Assembly (NCBI GenBank): GCA_002817055.1
Contig: MUCU01000037.1
Span: 1-14,630 of the forward strand
Source: SAR202 cluster bacterium Io17-Chloro-G7
Lineage (GTDB): Bacteria; Chloroflexota; Dehalococcoidia; UBA3495
Length of the DNA stretch: 14,630 nucleotides
Direction: 5' to 3'
How positions within the stretch are numbered: the stretch's first letter is position 1; every line of letters starts with the position of its first letter. A program made the translations under genes and the position numbers. Below the pieces are notes generated by a model that saw only the letters and a program-made list of their open reading frames with translations, made no database searches and was not told the DNA's origin. Positions 13,743-14,630 of this stretch are shown here, piece after piece.

Positions 13743-14273
13743 ATGTCAGAACTAACTGAATTCAGAAAATCCAAGGACGAGTTTTTCGCCACAGACGAAT
13801 ACTCTCCCCTCACACCCCAGCAACGCAAGCAGTTTCGCAGCCTCGAATACTATGACGAAAATCCTCAACTCAGACTTACTGTGCGGTTGAAAGAGTTCCC
13901 AGACCAAGAAAAGGAGCTCACGGAGATTGTAACCAGCACCGGCGATTCCAACACTCAAATCCGGTGGGGCAAGTTCAACTTCATAGTTGAGGACCAGGAA
14001 GTAAGCCTGACGGTTTTTCGAGGTGTTGATGAAGAAGAGTTCTTCCTGCCCTTCGCCGATTCCACCAGCGGCAGCGAAACATATGGCGCTGGGAGGTACC
14101 TGGACGTTGTGCCACTGCATGACGGACATTACCTAATAGACTTTAACTACGCCTACAACCCATATTGTGCCTACAATCCCAGTTGGTCCTGTCCCATTCC
14201 ACCCCCTGGAAACCGGCTGAAGGCACCCATCCTGGCTGGGGAGAAAATGTTTCCCGACACTGGCGGGCAATAG
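13743..14273 (+). CDS. DUF1684 domain-containing protein
   Basis: This is a 176-residue protein of a family without established function. Family landmarks are the opening F-R-x-S-K-D-x-F-F with SPLTPQQRKQF, the middle strands ending in GAGRYLDV, and the C-terminal block DFNYAYNPYCAYNPSWSCP followed by PPPGNRLKAPILAGEK. The ATG at 13743 is chosen because AGAGGA (13731-13736) lies six bases upstream and the family pattern begins right after it; an in-frame ATG at 13623 would add 40 residues of unlikely sequence. There is no signal peptide or membrane span. It stands alone, divergent from the DUF3467 pair. The family call is from pattern memory. Confidence 0.82.
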   Translation: MSELTEFRKSKDEFFATDEYSPLTPQQRKQFRSLEYYDENPQLRLTVRLKEFPDQEKELTEIVTSTGDSNTQIRWGKFNFIVEDQEVSLTVFRGVDEEEFFLPFADSTSGSETYGAGRYLDVVPLHDGHYLIDFNYAYNPYCAYNPSWSCPIPPPGNRLKAPILAGEKMFPDTGGQ

Positions 14274-14309
14274 CATAAATGCGTGCTAGCCCCAGAGCTG
14301 TTCTGTAGC

Positions 14310-14335
14310 AAGCTGCGGTCCTTCGGCCGTAGCTT
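14310..14335. repeat. Hairpin downstream of the DUF1684 gene
   Basis: AAGCT (14310-14314) pairs with AGCTT (14331-14335), and CGG (14316-14318) with CCG (14327-14329), separated by one mismatch, with an 8-base loop. Only three T residues follow, so terminator function is doubtful. Confidence 0.25.
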
Positions 14336-14361
14336 TGAACTTGGCCCAAATTACGGTTCTC

Positions 14362-14430
14362 CAGCAGGCCTGCCGGGCGAGCCAAACTCCCAGCGTGGCT
14401 AGGAAGGATTCGTTCGGTGCTTCGTTTCAT
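14362..14430 (-). pseudogene. 5' remnant of a MetE-like methyltransferase gene
   Basis: On the minus strand the frame opens MKRSTERILPSHAGSLARP, closely resembling the N-terminus of the cobalamin-independent methionine synthase (MetE C-terminal domain/UROD-like) family, which typically reads MKRSTERIL-x-T-H-x-GSLPRP. A strong ribosome binding site, AGGAGG, lies eight bases upstream (minus strand, 14444-14439). After about residue 22 the similarity stops and the frame runs on as an Arg/Cys-rich sequence that ends inside the DUF1684 gene at 14143. The proline of GSLPRP is already replaced by Ala. The simplest reading is a gene cut off by deletion or rearrangement, leaving its start signals. It was not confirmed by search. 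Confidence 0.55.
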
Positions 14431-14630
14431 TTTCGTAGTCCTCCTGCTGTATGAGATGTTTCCTTCGCGCTGTCCGACACACGCGCGGATCGTACCATGA
14501 TTCTCCGTTCTAGCTCACTGTGGAGCATATGTTCGGCAGGGCAATCGCGTCTTAACTAAGGAGCACCTTTAGGAGGTAGTCCTCGACCCATCCGGCTTTA
14601 TGCCGTTTACCTTGGATACCCCGTTTGAGA
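14431..14630. other. Right-end intergenic sequence
   Basis: I see no gene. Upstream of the MetE-like remnant the minus strand has TGGTACGAT (box 14494-14489), a possible extended -10, without a good -35. A 9-base motif, GTAGTCCTC, occurs twice (14435-14443, 14576-14584). CGGC/GCCG at 14593-14605 forms a four-base-pair hairpin followed by TTT. Confidence 0.4.

Noticed and set aside
14435..14584. Nine-base direct repeat GTAGTCCTC as a possible transposon target duplication
   Set aside because: The sequence between the copies has no transposase, terminal inverted repeats or other element features; chance is sufficient.

Overview
The window looks like a bacterial chromosome segment, most probably from the phylum Chloroflexota (Dehalococcoidia, SAR202-like). 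This is inferred from gene order: rpsB-tsf-pyrH-frr-uppS-cdsA-dxr-rseP-ispG-proS on one strand resembles the arrangement in Dehalococcoidia. A short EF-Ts, a MetE-like start remnant and a DUF1684 protein fit the same picture. No taxonomic marker search was possible.

Region 1 (1-372) is non-coding. It holds a good extended -10 promoter (158-186) and a leader RNA with three predicted helices (201-281) ahead of rpsB, a layout expected for an S2-autoregulated operon. Region 2 (373-8070) is a compact run of housekeeping genes: ribosomal protein S2 with a long Ala/Pro-rich tail, EF-Ts, UMP kinase, ribosome recycling factor, undecaprenyl diphosphate synthase, CDP-diglyceride synthase, DXP reductoisomerase and a site-2 protease. 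Most junctions are only a few bases long, so co-transcription is likely. The products link translation, UTP/CTP supply, MEP isoprenoid synthesis and envelope lipid carriers.

Region 3 (8071-9321) interrupts this run between rseP and ispG. After a 187-base gap come two unfamiliar genes: a predicted PD-(D/E)XK nuclease-fold protein and a small helical protein whose stop codon overlaps the ispG start. This is the best candidate in the window for an undescribed module. Region 4 (9318-12151) returns to housekeeping with ispG and proS.

Region 5 (12152-14630) is looser. A 316-base gap with a possible terminator hairpin is followed by a leftward pair of genes: a DUF3467 protein and an unknown protein joined by a TGATG overlap. 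A 421-base divergent spacer follows, then a rightward DUF1684 gene. Finally there is a leftward remnant of a MetE-like methyltransferase gene that keeps its ribosome binding site and first ~22 codons but not the rest. The last ~200 bases contain no gene I can support.
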